Assembly (NCBI GenBank): GCA_020809705.1
Contig: CP085825.1
Coordinates: 6,076,001-6,140,000, forward strand
Length of the DNA: 64,000 nt
From: Calonectria ilicicola
Taxonomy: Eukaryota > Ascomycota > Sordariomycetes > Hypocreales > Nectriaceae
Direction: 5' to 3'
Under the pieces are notes generated by a model. It was not told the DNA's origin, ran no database searches, and was given only the letters and a program-made list of their open reading frames with translations. The position numbers and the translations under genes were made by a program. Positions 61,943 to 64,000 of the stretch are shown piece by piece. The first letter of the stretch is position 1. Each line of letters begins with the position of its first letter.

Positions 61943-63238
61943 TTACATCTTAGGAGCCATCGTAAGGAATCCTTCCACAACCGCAGTAATCAGGCGGTTT
62001 GCAATGGCTGTTGGAGGGGGGAGCCGCAAATCACCTTCGACATAGCCTTCAGGAGCAGATTCGCCCAAGGCACTAACGCCGGTTTCTAAGGCCTTACGAA
62101 CCTCGTCAATGGAAAACCACTTAGCAACCTCCAGCTCCTTGTCGTTCAGAGTAATGTTTTCGCCCTCAGGCAATGCCTGGGCAATGGCGCCAATCATCAG
62201 ACTGGCGGGATAAGGCCAAGGCTGGCTGGAGTGGATCGCAACTCTGCCGACCTTTACTCCACTCTCTTCCCAGACCTCTCGGCGTACTGACTCTTCGATA
62301 GACTCACCAGGCTCGAGGAATCCTGCGAGAGTGCTGTACCAGTGAGGAGGCCATCGCTTTTGGCGTCCAAGCAGAATGCGCTGGCCATCAGCGGAGACAA
62401 CGGCAGCAATCATGGTAGGGTCCGTTCTGGGGAAGCAAATGTTTGACACGCCATGGCGAGTAGGGCAGTCTTCCCGGGCCACAGACTCAGCGCCTCCCTT
62501 CTTATCTGTGGAAGGGCAGACACGCTTGTAGCCAGCATGGACAGAAAGGTTCTTGTTTCCGCAGCCGGCACAGAAAGGAGAACGAGCATTCCAATCAACC
62601 ATAGACCTTGCTTGGGCATACACGGCAGCTAAAAGCAAAGTTAGCTATGATTTCAGAGGGGGCAAGGGCTCGTATGTACCTGCGTCAGGGTGAAGGCTCA
62701 TGCCCCGAGGGTTCTTATCAACAGACAGGCCCTTGGCTTCCTGAGCCTTGAGAAAGCTGGTTGCTTGCTCTGCATGGGTTCCCTTGGCGGTAACATCAAT
62801 GGCAAAGTAAGGACTACCCTTGATATCACCGTGGTCACCAGATTCAATGTGGCCAGGCTCCTTGCCCTCTTCTAGCATACCGAGGAAAACGACCAACGGA
62901 GAGGTCTGAGTCGAGTCATATGCCTTAATAGCCTCATCCTCGGTGAGCTTGAAAGGCTCGTCGCCAATCAAAGGCTTGACATCCTCAAAGGTGAGAAAAG
63001 AAAGGCTCTTCTTATCAACAATGAGGGCATTTAACTCTTGAAGGATTACATAACGAGCGGCAGGGCTGACAGCGGCTCTTCTTAGGAATACCGAGTCAGC
63101 TCGAAGAAAGGAATAACGGTTAAGGCGGCTGCCAGCATAGTAGTTGACCGTTTCCTTTCCTAAGCGACGAGTCAGCATGGAATCGTCGTTTTGCAGAGCG
63201 GGAAGCTCGGGCAGCAGAGGCGGGGCGGCGGGGGGCAT
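61943..63238 (-). CDS. npy1: NADH pyrophosphatase, Nudix family (Npy1/NUDT12 type)
   Basis: Exons 63238-62680 and 62628-61943 (minus) give 414 residues; the 51-nt intron is GTACAT, CTAAC, TTTTAG. The enzyme hydrolyses NAD(P)H (and in related enzymes NAD-capped RNA) to NMNH and AMP. The N-terminal half has the family segment NYYAGSRLNRYSFLR. A zinc-ribbon begins FCAGCGNKNLSVHAGYKR (~198-215), with later cysteines at VCPST and DCPTRHG. The NADH-hydrolase marker FPRTDPTMIAAVVS precedes the Nudix box GFLEPGESIEESVRREVWEE (~289-309), and SQPWPYPASLMIG is the SQPWPFPxS specificity motif. The C-terminus is PKM, not a clear PTS1 but similar enough that peroxisomal targeting, as for yeast Npy1, should be considered. 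The in-frame open region above 63238 contains no earlier ATG before an upstream stop. Confidence 0.94.
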
Positions 63239-64000
63239 ATGGGATGGTGTTTTTCGGGAACGTGGGGTTTGGGGTAGAGGCAATAGAGGTTATTCAGATC
63301 AGGCTGGAACAGTCTGAGTCTCTGTATCGGGTAGTAATAGCGCAGAATGGGCGAGGTTTTAAGAGATGCACGTCGCAAGGCGAGTGAGCTAGTTTCGGTG
63401 ACAGGTAGTCCGAAACCCGGGGCTTTGTTGGGCTTCGTAAAGTTGGGGGCATTCAAATTGGCGTCTTCTTATTAGTGAGATACCGTGGATGCCGAGGTGC
63501 GGGATTGGCAGAGTGCGATAGCGGTGAGGGGCCGATGGAGTAGTGTCTATGTATGTACCTGCACTAACTACGGCACAATTCACTATTCCGACTGGAAGAT
63601 GCGGCGTATCGTGGGACGGGAACAAGCAAGGTGCATCGGCCGACCGATGGTGCTGAGTAATGAAGCTTCCACGGAATTGATCATCCCGCGTTATACAGAG
63701 TAGTAGTGGATTATTAACCACGTCATGGATGAGCATTATCCCAATCCACCTTTAATGGAGAGTCAGTGGCTAGGATTGAGTGATTAATTTTTTGTGATTA
63801 TGCCGACATATTCAAATGGCGTTTCATTCCGAATTATCCATTGCTCATCTTTTCAATGCAAGTGGCAAATTTTTCCATACCCAGTGTTGCACTCTTACTT
63901 TTTTTTTTTTTTCCTTTCTTTTCTTTTTTGTTATTTTATTTCAGGCGTGGCCGTGCGGAGATTGAAACAGTTGGAGAAGCAATTTCAGTAGCTTGGTCTC
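63239..64000. other. Upstream region of npy1 to window end
   Basis: These 762 bp are the promoter side of npy1. They contain a long T-rich tract at 63899-63941 and no credible coding frame. The start of a gene beyond the right edge cannot be judged. Confidence 0.5.

Overview
The window is nuclear DNA from a filamentous ascomycete (Pezizomycotina, most likely Sordariomycetes/Hypocreales). Genes are separated by 0.5-9 kb. Most introns are 50-120 nt, start with GT, carry CTAAC/CTGAC branch points and end in AG. The proteins are single-copy eukaryotic housekeeping or regulatory proteins. No bacterial operons, CRISPR arrays, rRNA genes or intact transposons were seen, and no tRNA was recognised by eye.

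Layout: (1) 3456-6934 (+), an RGG-rich and proline-rich nuclear-type protein of unknown function, followed in frame after its TAG by 183 more open codons. (2) 8547-10386 (-), the SUMO E1 subunit Aos1. (3) 12711-14398 (+), a conserved hypothetical protein with a possible galactose-binding-like fold. (4) 17505-19124 (+), a coiled-coil protein. (5) 19780-20216 (-), a three-exon complex I subunit (NDUFB3/B12 type) easily missed by ORF callers. (6) 21267-22782 (+), the Pop2/Caf1 deadenylase. (7) 23630-25035 (-), the GID/CTLH ubiquitin ligase subunit Gid9/Fyv10. (8) 27814-28782 (+), the bHLH factor Cbf1. (9) 30736-32734 (-), a DUF2841 (HrmA-like) protein behind a 9.3 kb stretch with no credible gene. 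(10) 42046-47465 (-), an ABCC/Ycf1-like vacuolar transporter. (11) 48756-49785 (-), an alpha/beta hydrolase of the UPF0613/DUF1749 type. (12) 50304-53548 (+), Tti1 of the TTT (Tel2-Tti1-Tti2) complex. (13) 58007-59915 (+), an amino acid permease with a 3-nt micro-exon. (14) 61943-63238 (-), the NADH pyrophosphatase Npy1 (Nudix).

The genes form no pathway cluster; neighbours alternate between divergent and convergent pairs. The functions are protein modification and turnover (Aos1, Gid9), mRNA decay (Pop2), transcription (Cbf1, DUF2841), PIKK stability (Tti1), mitochondrial respiration (NDUFB3), thiol/metal detoxification (Ycf1-like), amino acid uptake and nucleotide clean-up. The most unusual signals are in gene structure: the 3-nt exon, the open frame beyond a stop, a frame-neutral intron inside the Cbf1 DNA-binding region, and the very large gene-free region upstream of the DUF2841 gene. 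All exon borders were derived by hand from splice signals and reading-frame continuity; no RNA or database evidence was available.
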